Positions 1 through 12,176 of a stretch of 64,000 nt of DNA are shown here, piece after piece. This stretch comes from Pipra filicauda. Its lineage: Eukaryota; Chordata; Aves; Passeriformes; Pipridae. The notes under the pieces were generated by a model. That model worked only from the letters and a program-made list of their open reading frames with translations. It was not told where the DNA came from and ran no database searches. Where the stretch lies: contig NW_024104509.1 in NCBI RefSeq assembly GCF_003945595.2, forward strand, positions 868,001 to 932,000, given 5' to 3'. The stretch's first letter is position 1, and the number at the start of each line of letters is the position of its first letter. The position numbers and the translations under genes were made by a program.

Positions 1-2223
1 TCTTCTATTACTTCTACATCTTTCATTGTGCATTCACACAATGAAATCAAACACTATCCATGCAAATTGCTCAGAAATACCAAATTTCATAATGGTTCTT
101 CCATTATATGCCAGCTATTTACATAATAAATTGCCATTCAATAAGAATTCCATCATTTAAAATTTTGTAAAGAAGTAAATTAGTGATCCAGGTCTGAAGC
201 AAGCACAGAACAAGTACATGCTACAGAGAGATTTTAAGCATTAAGTAAACTACCATTAAATTACGTGGAAAATAAACAAAGCTCAGTTTTTCTTTGTTCA
301 CAAATACACACGCTATCTAATCTGCTGCAAATATTGGCATTAGATACCATCATACTCATAAATACAGTAGTGATGGTCCTTTCAAATTCTCACAGCAATG
401 CAATGCGCCTTATTTAATATTAAACCTTTTATTTTAAAAGGACCAGCTTATATAACACAATTAATTGCCAGTCTGCTTTAATAATCATTAAACGTTATAC
501 ACGCTGAGGACAAAGTGGTCATCATGTTACAAATGCATGTCCATATATTGACATGTCTGCAGCCACACAAGAGTTCTCAAGCTCAGGTTCACTGATCCAG
601 TCACAAAGTGAAGCACAAACACTTTTTGCCAGATCTAGGTATTAGACTGTTGGTTTCTCTTTGAGTACAGAATCATTAACATGACCCTCACCAGAGCTTC
701 TCAATCTTAAAGTGATATGTAACAATGATTCAGAAATTCAGAAGTTCCATACCAGCATTAGCACATATTGGGGACAAGTCTAAATGGCGTAATATGGAAA
801 GCACTGGAAAATAAATGATAATTCTGATTTTCTGCTGTGCCTTAGAGTCTCTTACTGTTCTTGCCAAAGTAGTCTTAGCTTTGCCAGTGGTGCAGAAGTG
901 GTATCTGAAAGCTGGGTTTAACACCAAAGTTCACGGTGGTACATTCACGTGAACTTGCGCACTTGTGTGTAAATCTCTCCCACTCTGTGTACACAGAAAG
1001 AGCATGGACTGACACAGACGTGAACACTTTCCCTTCCTTTCACATTTTCACCTGTGTGCAGTGCTTGTTGTTTGAATGGTGGGCATCAGTACTGATGGGA
1101 ACAGAGATTTAGGTCCTGATCATTTGCTAACTAATCCCCAATATACACTGCTCAGCAGAGCTACTGGTGCTCTTAAGGGTTAAGCAGTTCAGCCTTAACA
1201 CAGAAGTGAACATAGCCTTGTGTGTACTTTCCTAGTCTTGTCCCATCCTCAAGAGGAACTTCAGCTCTAAATACAGCTTTCTCGACTGCAGAAATATTCC
1301 TATATGATGCTCAATTTGTAGAATCTTCAAACTCTTTAACTGGTAACTTCTACTTCTCCTAAATTATTTGTCGAGTAAAACCTGACAAATCCTTCACAGA
1401 CAACGGTCATCATCCAATAACTTTAAAAAAGCTTGACTCTGTTATGACCACACTACTGGCTTGGGGGGTTGTTGGCAAAACTGCATTGCATGAACAGCAT
1501 AAAAAAAGCTAATCAGATCTTCACCAAACTTCCTTTCTGAAAGAAAACCAGAGGAAATCCAATTCTACAGTTAGTGATGAAGCTACTAATCATTGAAATT
1601 AAAGGATTAAAACCAAAGAGTGTCCTGAGTAAAGATACAAGAGGATATCATACTTAAGTATAAATCAGTAATTAAATTATGTTGACAGTTACCTATTATA
1701 GTGTATACTACAAAGAAATGGCACTATTTTTCAAACAGATCTCAAAATTAAGAACAGCAGGAACTACCAAAAGGACCACAGAATAGAGTATTCTTCTTAA
1801 TCCCTCATAAACCAAGTCTAGAAAAAAGACCAAAAAAAAGCAAGAGAAATTTCCCTCAAACGTTGTACCATCCCACATTGCTCATTTTCATTTTGAAAGC
1901 TAGTTGTTTTACAGAAGGGGATCTGTAGACATAAATGTTATGCATGTGGTTTTGCAGAGAGGCACAGCACAGTGATTAGTGCATTAACAAAATTCCTGTA
2001 CTCATCCAGGAATAATGTTGGACCTCATGTTCCAAAAACAGCACATACTTATTAGCATGGTATTGTCTTCACTTTGTTTTAATGAGAAGCAGAACCTTAG
2101 AAAACAGATAGTGTGTCAATTCTTGTAATGCTGTATGCCATTGAGATGAATGTCCTCTGGGATAATATTTCATATAAAAAATGCAAAGGCTTTTTCCTCA
2201 GACACATGTGTGGAGTTTCTTAC
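1..2223 (-). other. PCSK5: PCSK5 intron 2, partial
   Basis: Starts with the GT donor at 2,223-2,222 and runs off the left edge. The sequence is AT-rich. I looked on the minus strand for exon 3, which should carry the basic primary autocleavage site and the start of the catalytic domain, and did not find it. No clear repeat is visible in this stretch. Confidence 0.85.
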
Positions 2224-2328
2224 CTTTGGTTCCATTGAAATGAAGCTGTGGGTACCTCTACTTGAGAGAACTGACCTTTTAATTGTTTTACTATGGTAGA
2301 AGTGGTAGTAATCCTTCAGTGTTCCAAT
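2224..2328 (-). CDS. PCSK5: PCSK5 exon 2: middle of the prodomain
   Basis: A 105-bp exon (35 codons, residues 67-101 of this model), found by reading the minus strand for the continuation of exon 1. It encodes IGTLKDYYHFYHSK, TIKRSVLSSR and THSFISMEPK in turn, which matches the PC5 prodomain almost residue for residue. The acceptor is a good pyrimidine tract ending TTACAG at 2,329-2,334. The donor is AAG|GTAAG at 2,224/2,223. Both boundaries are phase 0, as in the mammalian gene. The exon carries the internal basic site (KTIKR, Arg84 here), where the propeptide of convertases is cut a second time to release the active enzyme. It has no in-frame stop. The primary autocleavage site, the catalytic Asp/His/Ser domain and the Cys-rich domain would lie in later exons beyond the left edge. 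Confidence 0.95.
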
Positions 2329-3829
2329 CTGTAAGAGCAGGGAAGAAAAGAGGATAAGGAGACTTAATTTATGAAAACTGGTTTTCTGTTTTTCATTTCT
2401 TAAAGTCTATAAATTATGCAATTTCCTGTGCGCTGAAATGTTACTTGAACCCACTGATCATCTTTCAAAAGAAAGACATATGATATGAAATAGATGGAGT
2501 ATCCTTCAGGCAGTAGCTGCATAACCAAAGATTATAACTGAGCTGCTTAGTCTGGCTGTATCTACCTTTTTAAAGTTTAATTTATATGCAGTACTTTAAG
2601 TAATTCTATATCAATCTATACCCAAACTGTCCTCAAATGCCAAGTATTTCAATCATCAAATAGCTATAGGGTTATTAAAAAGCATTTCAGCTAGTTTGCT
2701 TAAGGAAATGTACTGTAAGATAGACTAGATTTGGTTATTTATATAATTAAATTATTAAAAGGATATTCACAGCATCAGACTATCTGACAAGAATATCTTT
2801 CTCTTTCTACCAAATGCAGGTAAAAAAGAAGTAAAAGAAAGAAAGATGGAAATGATAACTTCATAGGATAATAACTCGCTTGAGGTACAAAATCAATTAA
2901 TGCAAACCAGCAAATTTCACAATTTCACAATGGTACAATAAAAATGCTTTTTATTCATCCCTTCAGTACACAGTAGCAACATAAATATTAAACTAAGATG
3001 GCCTTCACAATTTGAAAAAGAAATTTTCCTTTCAGAGTCATCACTATCTAAACATTCATAATTTGAAACTTCAGCTTCACTCAAGTAAAAACAAACATTC
3101 AGTCTCACCATCTTTGGGAGAATGTCTTTCCAAATAATTTGGAATTTGACCTACTATCGCACTGCAAATCTTGTATGACATTTAATAATTTAGTTTCAAG
3201 TTCCTCAATCATGAGTAAAAAAAGGGAAAAATTGAGCTTACTGTCATTTCAAGTTGAAACTCAAAGTGACCTCAGGAAACAGGCTTGGTTTTGTAAACAG
3301 AGATTAATGGAATCACCAGAAAGGATGGAGCAACACTTGGAAACTTTAATCTTAAAAAAACCCACAGTGTTCTGAATTTGCATCTATAAGAACACACATG
3401 TAGGAAATTTGAAAGTTCAAGAGTAAAGACTCAAAGAGAACTGGAAATAACTTAGTGAAAAATTCCAAGAATATACTTTTAGAATATTAGAAAACAAAAA
3501 TCTTGAGACAATATCAAAGTATACTATTAAGAAACATTGACAGAAAATCTCAACAATTTAAATCAATTTGCCTAATGGGGAAAACTGCAACAGGGCCTAA
3601 GATATTAACCCAAATATGTGCAGTTGGTCCATCAATATCTTCATTTCAGGAGGAGTGACTTACATTTAGTTGAAGTCAAATAAACAAAACATTCAGTTAA
3701 AAAAAGTGAGTTTATCATAAATTAAAAAGAAATTGGCTTATCTAAGTCTAATTAAAATATATTAGCACTGGAATAATTTTCATGCTGCCTTCTCTTTGAA
3801 AGGCAATTCCAGCTGAAGTGGTACAACTC

Positions 3830-4855
3830 TGTAGCATGGATGAACCCGGCTGTAGTGAACAGGGCTACGTCTGGCTGGTGATCGGTCACCCCAGCTGTTC
3901 TTCAGGGCTCAGTCCTAGGAGTAGTTCTGTTCAATATATTTATCAATAATCTGGATACAGAATTTAAGTTTGCTGATTATACCAAACTGGGAGATACTGT
4001 TGAGCCTCTTGAGGGACCAGAGGCCCTGCAGAGGGATCTGGACAGATCAGAGCATTAGGCTATGATTAATGGAATGAAATTTAAAAAGTTGAAATGCTGG
4101 ATTCTGCATTGAGGATGGAGTAATGTCAGGTACAAGTGTAAAATGGGAGAGGAGTGGCTGGAGAGCAGAGCTGAGAGAGGGATCTGGGGTGTTGGTTGAC
4201 ATTAAGCTCAATGTGACTCAGCCATGTACCCAGGCAGCTGCGAGGCCAAACTACATCCTGGGATGCGTCAAACACAGCATAACCAGCCAGGCAAAGGAGG
4301 TGGTTATCTCACTGTATTCAGCTTTGGTGGGCCTCATTTGGAGTACTGTGTGCAGTTCTGGGGCCCACAATTTAAGGATGTGAAGGTCCTTGAATGTGTC
4401 CAGAGGAAGGCAACAAAGCTGGTGAATGGCCTGGAAGGCATGGTTTGTTAAGTGGACCTAAACACACTGAATTTGTCTGTTTTGGAGAACAGGAGGCTGA
4501 GGGGCAACCTTATTGCTCTCTACAGCTTCCTGAAGAGGGAACAAGGAGAGGGAGGTGCTGATCTCTTGCCCTGGTATCCAGGGATAGGATGTGTGGGAAT
4601 GGTTCAGAGTGCCGTCAGGGGAGGTTCACACTGGAGATTAGGAACCGTTACTTTACCGGAAGGATTGTCAAACAGTGAAACAGGCTTTCTGGGGAGGTCA
4701 TCAATGCCCCATGACCATCAGTATCTAAGAGACATTTGGACGATACCCTTAATAACATGATGTAACTATTGGTCAAGCCTCAAATCAGTCAACTAGATGA
4801 CCACTGTAGATCCCTTCCAATTCTATTCTATCCTACCCTATTTGATTCTGTTCCG
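3830..4855 (+). mobile_element. CR1 non-LTR retrotransposon, 5'-truncated
   Basis: Decayed CR1 LINE in the plus direction, antisense to PCSK5. Broken reverse transcriptase sequence is readable: a QGSVLG-like stretch and [10 protein letters not shown] near 3,900-3,960, then FADYTKLG, the relic of the FADDTKL core. RT C-terminal and 3' untranslated sequence follow, including the '[14 protein letters not shown]' block near 4,330-4,380. The 3' end has the avian CR1 tail (ACTAGATGACC...CCCTTCCAA, then ATTCTATT-like repeats) at 4,790-4,855. Many frameshifts and stops show it is dead. Open frames at 4,123-4,760 are fragments of this element. Confidence 0.92.
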
Positions 4856-7351
4856 TTCTAAGCCATTCATTTTCAGTACAGCAACTGAAGTTTTTTCTGA
4901 TTTTAACAGCCTGTAGCACAGTTCTGTATCGCCAGGTTTCTGCTGCACCCTTTTTGAATTACCAGCATTTATATCAACCACTGAAGTTTGGTGCCAGGCT
5001 TAGCACTAGTGCAGGTGATAGCATGCTACCCTGAGACAGAGGGTTGTAATCAGTTACTTCCTGGATGTTTCCTGGACTGATCAGTAGCTTCAAACAGGGT
5101 TGAAGTGCTGGGAAGTAATGCTATTCTTGCTTCTTAAGTCCTCAGAAACCTGTGAAGCACATATTCACCTAACAGGCTATTCTACAAAGGTTACTGAACT
5201 TTTATAGATCCTGCCATCTTGAGAGTAAATTAGAAAGCCACTACTTTATCAGTGTGTGTCTACAGAAGCATACATATTAGTGAAAGGACTCAGCTCAGAC
5301 AGGTAACTGTATTTTACCACTTCAAAGAATTGCATAAACAGAAAGGTCATATTATAGGAAAAATAAGCATCCATCCTGTTTTGTGTTACAGAGGTCTCAG
5401 TATCACCCAGTTCCTCGCATTAGTTTGAGGGGTTTATTTTTCTAGTTATTTACCGAAGGCTAGCCCTAGCTGACCACTCTGAGGGCACCCAAAACAGCAA
5501 ATTTAGGAGATGACCTAATAGCACTTCTGGAGGTCCTACAGTTTAGCTTCTACTAGAAGAGACTGGAGGGATCTGTGTGTTCTACCTTCCAGCCCAAATA
5601 GGACAGCATGAGGCTTTGTCATCCTTGACAGCTGTACTCCCTCTGAGACCTTGAGCTGAGGAGATAGAACTAAGCCCTGGGAATATCATGTGGTAATTGC
5701 AACGCCATGTCTTCCAAGCACCAGAGTTTTAGATAATAACAATTATTAATACTAGCAGTGGTTATTTAAAATTGTGAGATTTACAGCTTTAGCTCATAAC
5801 TGTCAAGGAATTAAAAGGATCCCAATTTTTTTAAATGAAATCTAATTCATATTTACTGTGCCTCTCACAGCAAAGTTACACCAGCATTATTAAAAATTTT
5901 GTTGCCTTCTTTTCCCTTAGTGGGAATTTACTTAGACCTTCCAAATCCTTGGACCACTAGGGGAAGAGCTAAACCATGGAACTACAGCACAATAAAACTT
6001 ATCATTACGTATGTTCTTGTTAAATTGTTTTTTATAAACTCCCAGGTCCTAGGGGCACTCTCAGAGAAAAGCAATGCAAAGACAGAAACACCAGAATCCT
6101 GAGCTAACTACTCTAATATTACTAGAAACTGATGGCAATTTAACACTTCCATCCTTGGGAAATCTTTTTAACCTCCTTTTTAATTTGCGGGACAGATCCA
6201 GTCTTTAAAAAGAAACAGAGAAATATTGCCTGGTCAAAAGTAAGAAGAACGGACAGCAGGGGCAGGTGAGAATTAATCTCTTTAGAAGTAATATTCATAA
6301 AGAGATCTATATATATGTTTTAGTTGCACTATACTGTATCTATTCAAGGATGAAATAATTTCTGGAAGTAACAATGCTACAATATCAAAGTGGTATCCCA
6401 GAAAACCAAAGCATCCACATATTCACATTAATTTTATATTTATCATGTCTTATTTTCTATTTAAAGTTGAGAAAATGTTTGAATTTTAAAGATATACAAA
6501 ACAAGAGCCAAACTTTCTGAGCTTATTCTTGAAAAACATTTCTCCCATATATTCTTTTATAGTCTAAGGTAATATTAAGATAATTTAGTACATAAGTGCT
6601 GAATTAACTCATCTACATCTGCATTGTGTCCTCATGAACTCTCTAGGGAAACACAAATGCTAAAGCTAACTATTAAATATACTTCAAATGTATTTATGTG
6701 ATCACCAAGCTGACATATGTGACTAAGTTCTGAAAATACAGCTGAAACTTCTGTGCAGCTGAACATGAGTAGGAAAGTTGCTCCAGCTACTGTGAAGGAA
6801 CTTAAGAGATGCTTCTTAGCTTTTTTTTTTAAGAGACACATGTTCTAAACATCTAGCTGCAAAGTGCTCTTCTCACAGTGGGCTGAATGGAAAACAATAT
6901 GTTGCTGATTCAGTTAAATGGGTCCCTGTTTCTCCAGTCTTTAATGACTTTGTTTCTAAATGGATTTTGGAAAGGAAGACAGATCAGCTCCAAATTTGGT
7001 TCTGAACTCTGTAAAGCACTAGAAGAGCCAAAGAAGTGCAGAAACGCCCTTTGCAGACCTGGAACATAAAACACTATAAATTGGTGGATCGATGTATTTC
7101 ACACAGGGTTGAAGATATGACCCTTCCTGTCTTGCAAAAATTTCCAAACCGCTACAGTCCCTGTCAGAAGAAAATATCAAAAACAGAGACATGAAGAAAG
7201 TTTATCAGGTTTACTATTATCATCTCATTTTAACAAAATCACTTCAACTCTATTTCAAACTTTTAAATTTCTTCAGACTGAAGCATTTCCATTTTTCTCT
7301 GAATTATCATTTCTGGTGTACTCTGCATAATGTGACAATATTTTTAACATT

Positions 7352-7510
7352 TTCATAGAATCACGGAACAGCCTGGATGACACCAAGCTGCAGCTGACAC
7401 ATTAGGGACCGGATGCCATCCAGAGGGACCAGAACAAGCTCGAAAATTGGGCCTATGGGAATCTCATAAGGTTTAACAAGACCAAATGCAAGGAGCACTT
7501 AAAATTTAAA
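7352..7510 (+). mobile_element. CR1 reverse transcriptase fragment
   Basis: Plus-strand relic readable as DDTKLQL ... [14 protein letters not shown] ... RFNKTKCK, the stretch after the FADD active site of CR1 reverse transcriptase. It is directly preceded by CATAGAATCACGGAA, which is the CR1 3' tail in the opposite orientation, so two pieces may be joined here. Both ends are truncated. Confidence 0.8.
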
Positions 7511-8397
7511 TAGGAAATCTCACGAAGTGAGCCCACGGCCTTTACTGATCCCTGTTGGCCCCTTGTTATCCATAAGTTTAGAAAGGTTCACACTGGTACT
7601 ACAGAAAACCGCCACCCCTTTCCTTCTTGTGTCCCTCCAGACTTAAGCACTAAGACTCTTAAATCCAGGGTTCTCATCTCAGCATTTATGGGCAAGGAAA
7701 CCCTGCAGAGGTTATTAGCTGTTCACTGACCTACTCAAATTAAAGCAGTCATATCTGTAAAGGGCACATTCATTCAAGATGTGGAACCTAAACTTGATTT
7801 GTATTGTAAGAAGCAAAACTGTGCATTGGAGTTTTTGTGGGAGCTAGGGTGGTTTTTTTTCACAGTGACAACACTTTCCCAACCTTCAGCTTTCTTGTCC
7901 AAAACCCTACTGTTGGGTCACCACCAACAGATCCAGCACACTGAGGCTGGAAGAGCAACCACCATAAGGACAACCACAGAGCTGCTCCCCCATCTGAGCT
8001 GCAGACTGAGATGGGGGGTCTTTCTCTCCCAAGTAAAACCTCAGACTGAAAGCTTTTTTATGGTTTTGTTGTTTGGGGGTTTTTTGCATAATAATGGGGA
8101 ATTTCACCTACTGTGTGTCATTCACAAGAAGTAATAGGAAGGTTTTCCCACAGATGTTCACCTCATTGAAGTGAAAGATTGAACCTCTTTCGGTTTTAGA
8201 CAATTTGTGGCTCTCACAAAAATTGATTTGGGGAGATAAGCACAGGCCCTCCAGACTTTTTTCAGCCTGAAATCTAAAATTCCAACTTCTAAGACAAGGC
8301 CTCTATCCAAATATTTGGGCTGTCTGCTACCCACCTGTTGGGCTGATATCCTACACTACACTGTATAAGTTAAAACTGTGCCTGGATTACTACAGGC

Positions 8398-8400
<3 letters not shown>

Positions 8401-8432
<32 letters not shown>

Positions 8433-8446
8433 ACATTAAAAAAAAA
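8401..8446 (+). repeat. Poly(A) tract, 30 A then 9 A
   Basis: An uninterrupted run of 30 A (8,401-8,430), a 7-base spacer, then 9 more A. It could be the tail of a retrocopy on the plus strand, but I recognise no coding or repeat sequence just upstream. It may simply be an expanded A-run. Confidence 0.85.
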
Positions 8447-9981
8447 GCTGAAACCACCTACTGAACACTACGGTCATCTTGAACTGCAGTGGCAGAGATA
8501 ATACTGCTCTGATTAATAGTCTAAAAGACAAAATAATGATGTTTAGACTCTGTATTAGAGAGTGTCTGAATCTGTACGCTAGACGAATATCTACCAGATG
8601 GGATACAGTGTCCGAAGTTATTTAAGTAGAACAATTCAAACCAACAGCAGAAAGAAGATGCTGTGGGCGTGAACACACATTGTCACTGCAGACACAACCC
8701 AGACTACACTATAAGCTTGAATTCCAGCTACGCTTAAATGCCCAAGTAACCCAGTTTTCACCACTATTTTAAGCTGAATTAACTAACAAAAATTCAACAG
8801 CTCAAACTGTGAAGACATCTCTGTATGTGCTCGAGGTAGGAACAGCCTAACTTGCCAGTTCATATCTTTGTTTCTCCCACATTCTTTTTGCTTCAGGTTT
8901 GTTTTAAAGGGAACTGATGTTGCTGTTCCTGAATAGTGACACTAAACAAACTGGGCTTGGTCTTAAAAACACTTCTCCTTCTTGAAGCATTTTTTGAGTT
9001 TCCTGGACAGAAAAAACCCTATACTGTAATCAAGAGTTCTTGCTCAGTTTATTAAACCTTTGGTCTGGAGGACAGGATAGTTCAGCTGGAAAAATGAGGT
9101 TCCCTTTTGAACCACCCAAACACTGAAAAACAAACAAAACTCTAAAATAGGCAAATAAATTTAAAAAATACACAGCTATTACAGCAGAAACATCAAAATT
9201 TTCACAGAAACAAATCAGTTTGCATCTCTTCAACATTGTAGAAACATGCTAACGGTTTATCACTTAACCATTGACATTCCCTCTCCTGTTTAAATAGGAA
9301 GAAAAGCATATCACCTCACTGAATTAAAATACACCACTCCAGATTTTTGTATTTTTCATTTATGTTTCAGCTATTTGCATGAAGAAATTTTGTCTGGGCA
9401 TTTACTTTGAGCTACAAAAGTACAGTTTGGCTTTTTAAACAGCTAATGTCAAAAATTAATAACAGTCATTAAAATAAAGTAGCTCTGCATTATGTTCTTT
9501 CAGGTAATGTCACTGCTGTTGCTTACATGCTGCTGTATTTTGCTTTTAAAATAAAGTAGCACAATAACTCTTTCAATTGAAAAATAAACTTCAGCCTTTA
9601 AATTTTAATGTGCCTTTGTCAGTATATTCTGAGATCGATTATAATTCTTGATATCATTCTAATTCAATATAAAAGTTTTTTTCACAGTCACTTTGACAAT
9701 TTTAATATGAATTTGAATTTTTATCTATATGTTAGGAAACTTTAAAATTCTCAGAAAATACTACTGTAGCTAAACTAAGTAAAAACGCAGCTTAAAAAGA
9801 ATGTCAAAAAAAATTTCAATTTGCAATGGAAACACTTAACATGAGTTGTTATATTTCATTTTGGATTACCTCTAAAAATAGTTTTTCTCATAGTTTTTCT
9901 TTTCAAGGCTTTCTACTGCATTCCAGAGTATAATCTAAACATATTTATAGTCTCAATTCTAAACTATAATTAAAATTAAAA

Positions 9982-9999
9982 TCTAAATTTAAATTTAGA
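9982..9999. repeat. Perfect 18-bp AT palindrome
   Basis: TCTAAATTTAAATTTAGA is its own reverse complement. It lies in a very AT-rich part of intron 1 (about 9,700-10,620), where such palindromes can arise by chance. Confidence 0.7.
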
Positions 10000-11992
10000 A
10001 TTCTGAATTTCTAGTTAGATTTATTCTAAAATGTTTTTCAATATCAAAATTCTACTTCTCTAAATAGAAAAATGTTTTATTAAAAATATATTATAAAATA
10101 TATTTAGCAATATAAAACCAGTTAAGTTTCCCCTGAAACTCCTAATTGACTTATAACTTTCAAAAAGTTGAGGTAAATTGGTAAAAGCTTCCTACATCCT
10201 ACCTTCTGCATAAAGGTTACTTTGTAGAGATGTATTTTAAAACAAATATTGTCAAATGAAATTCTGCTTTTTGACATTACAGTACCTCTAATGCTCTGTC
10301 AGTAAACTTATTTAACATGTGGAATTACTTGGAGAAATAAAGCAAAAAAAACCTAACAACGAAATAGCAAATAGCAAAATAAAGTGTTTTACATCATTAA
10401 AAAAAAAACCAAAAGTTTTGTCAAGTTCAACTAAGCCACAACTAAGTTTTAGTACAAACCAGGAGGTAAGATTAATTTAGATATTAAAATATATATATTT
10501 GAACTGTATCATAGCTTTATTCTAACACACACTAAATTACACTGATTTATTAATAAATTTAATAAACTTTAATAAATTTCCTGCTATATAGGATGAACAA
10601 TCCTTCCAAAGAGGATTGTGGAACCTTTCTTATATTATATATTTGTAAATCCTGTCATTGTTGAAATTACTTTCTGCCTTATTGAGTTCTAAAAGGTGGG
10701 AGAGGTTAACTGATTTTCTTCAAATAAAAAAGACATTTTGATCATATTTCACTAAAAACAATGCTACTTCAAAAAGTGCAGGGAAAAAAAGAAGAATACT
10801 GAAGCCAAATCATAAAAACATAAATCCCAGGTAAATAAAGCCAAGGAAAAGCTGTCTGAATAAAGTTCAGGTGAAAATGATGTTTTGAGTTCTACATAGA
10901 CAAGCAGTGAAGAGAACTGTTCCTTACACCTCACAGGTAACAGCAGACTACAGTAAATACATATTCCTCCCAAAAATTATGATGGAAGCAGGGTCTGAGC
11001 TTGGCCCCACCCTTCCCCGTTGCAGCTCCGAGAAGAACATGCATCAGTCTTTACGGGAGGACAAAGAGCTGGCAGCCCTCCTTGAGCCTGAGGTGTGCTG
11101 CGCATTAGCACCCTCTGAACATCTGCTATGTGGTACCCCTTCCCTGGAGATGAGGGCATACAAATATGCCCTCAGTGATGCTAAGAATGAATAAAATGTG
11201 AGAAGCTGAAGATATGTGTTGATTGTTCAAACATTAAATTGGAAAAAAAATCTCACTATAGTACTTGAAACTTTCTTTCAAGGTCCGTAAGGGTTTCATC
11301 CACCTTTTCTCTATGACTGATAAACACGTTATGATTACTAGAACAATATTTTAAAAAGTAGCTAAAAATTAATGAACATAAGGTCCTTAATTATTGCGCA
11401 GGGAGTGGTAGGGGGCAGGGTTTTATGAATTGCAGGTTTCGTTTTCCAAGAGATATATGAACCTAAAACATTTGGAGGGAAATGGTGAAGGAAGCCATTG
11501 CTACATCTGTCACATGAAATGTTACCACTCAAGTACAATGATAGGCATTAATAACTGCAACCCCAGTCTCACTGCGAGCTTTGCCTAATGTGGCGTTGCA
11601 GCAATTGGCAAGTTCATGTCCCTGTCAAATAAAGTAATGCAAGGTTGCTCAGCAACCTCTGATCGTGGGTTTGCAGTTCCAGGGCAACATTACATTTTTT
11701 ATGAAAATTCTCAAAAGGAAATCAATTACTGCCTTCATTCCCATTAATCTTTTCTATACTTTCTTTTCAATACAGAGAACAGAATAATGCAAACTGGTAG
11801 TTCAAGCCTGATGAGTCATCACCTTATTTCTTCAAGGAAAAAGGAGTGCAACAAAGTGTATTTATATTATGCTGAACAAACAAAATTAACCTCTGCTGTA
11901 TTTCGACTGACTTCAATGCAGTAATCAAGCATTTGCAAGTTCAAGCCATAAAAAACATATTCTTTTATCTGCAAAGGAGCTGTTAGACAATA

Positions 11993-12176
11993 CCATAGAA
12001 TCACAGAATATGTTGAGTTGGAAGGGATCCACAAGGATCATTGAGTCCAGCTCTTAGCTCTGCACAGGACAATCCCCAAGCATCGCACCATGTGCTTGAG
12101 AGCATTATCCAAATGCTTCTTGAACTCTGTCAGGCTTGGTGCTGTGACCACTTCTCTGGGGAGCCAGTTCCAGTAT
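11993..12176 (-). mobile_element. CR1 3' end
   Basis: Minus-strand CR1 tail. Read on the plus strand it begins CATAGAATCACAGAATATG and continues through GAGTTGGAAGGGATCCACAAGG and GAGAGCATTATCCAAATGCTTC. It ends at TGGGGAGCCAGTTCCAGT. It belongs to the same subfamily type as the copy at 63,567-63,833. It is strongly 5'-truncated, with no coding part beyond the end of the reverse transcriptase. It is in the same direction as PCSK5 transcription. Confidence 0.92.

Noticed and set aside
1..2223. PCSK5 exon 3
   Set aside because: I searched the minus strand for the propeptide cleavage site and catalytic-domain start and found no matching sequence. Exon 3 is presumably beyond the left edge.
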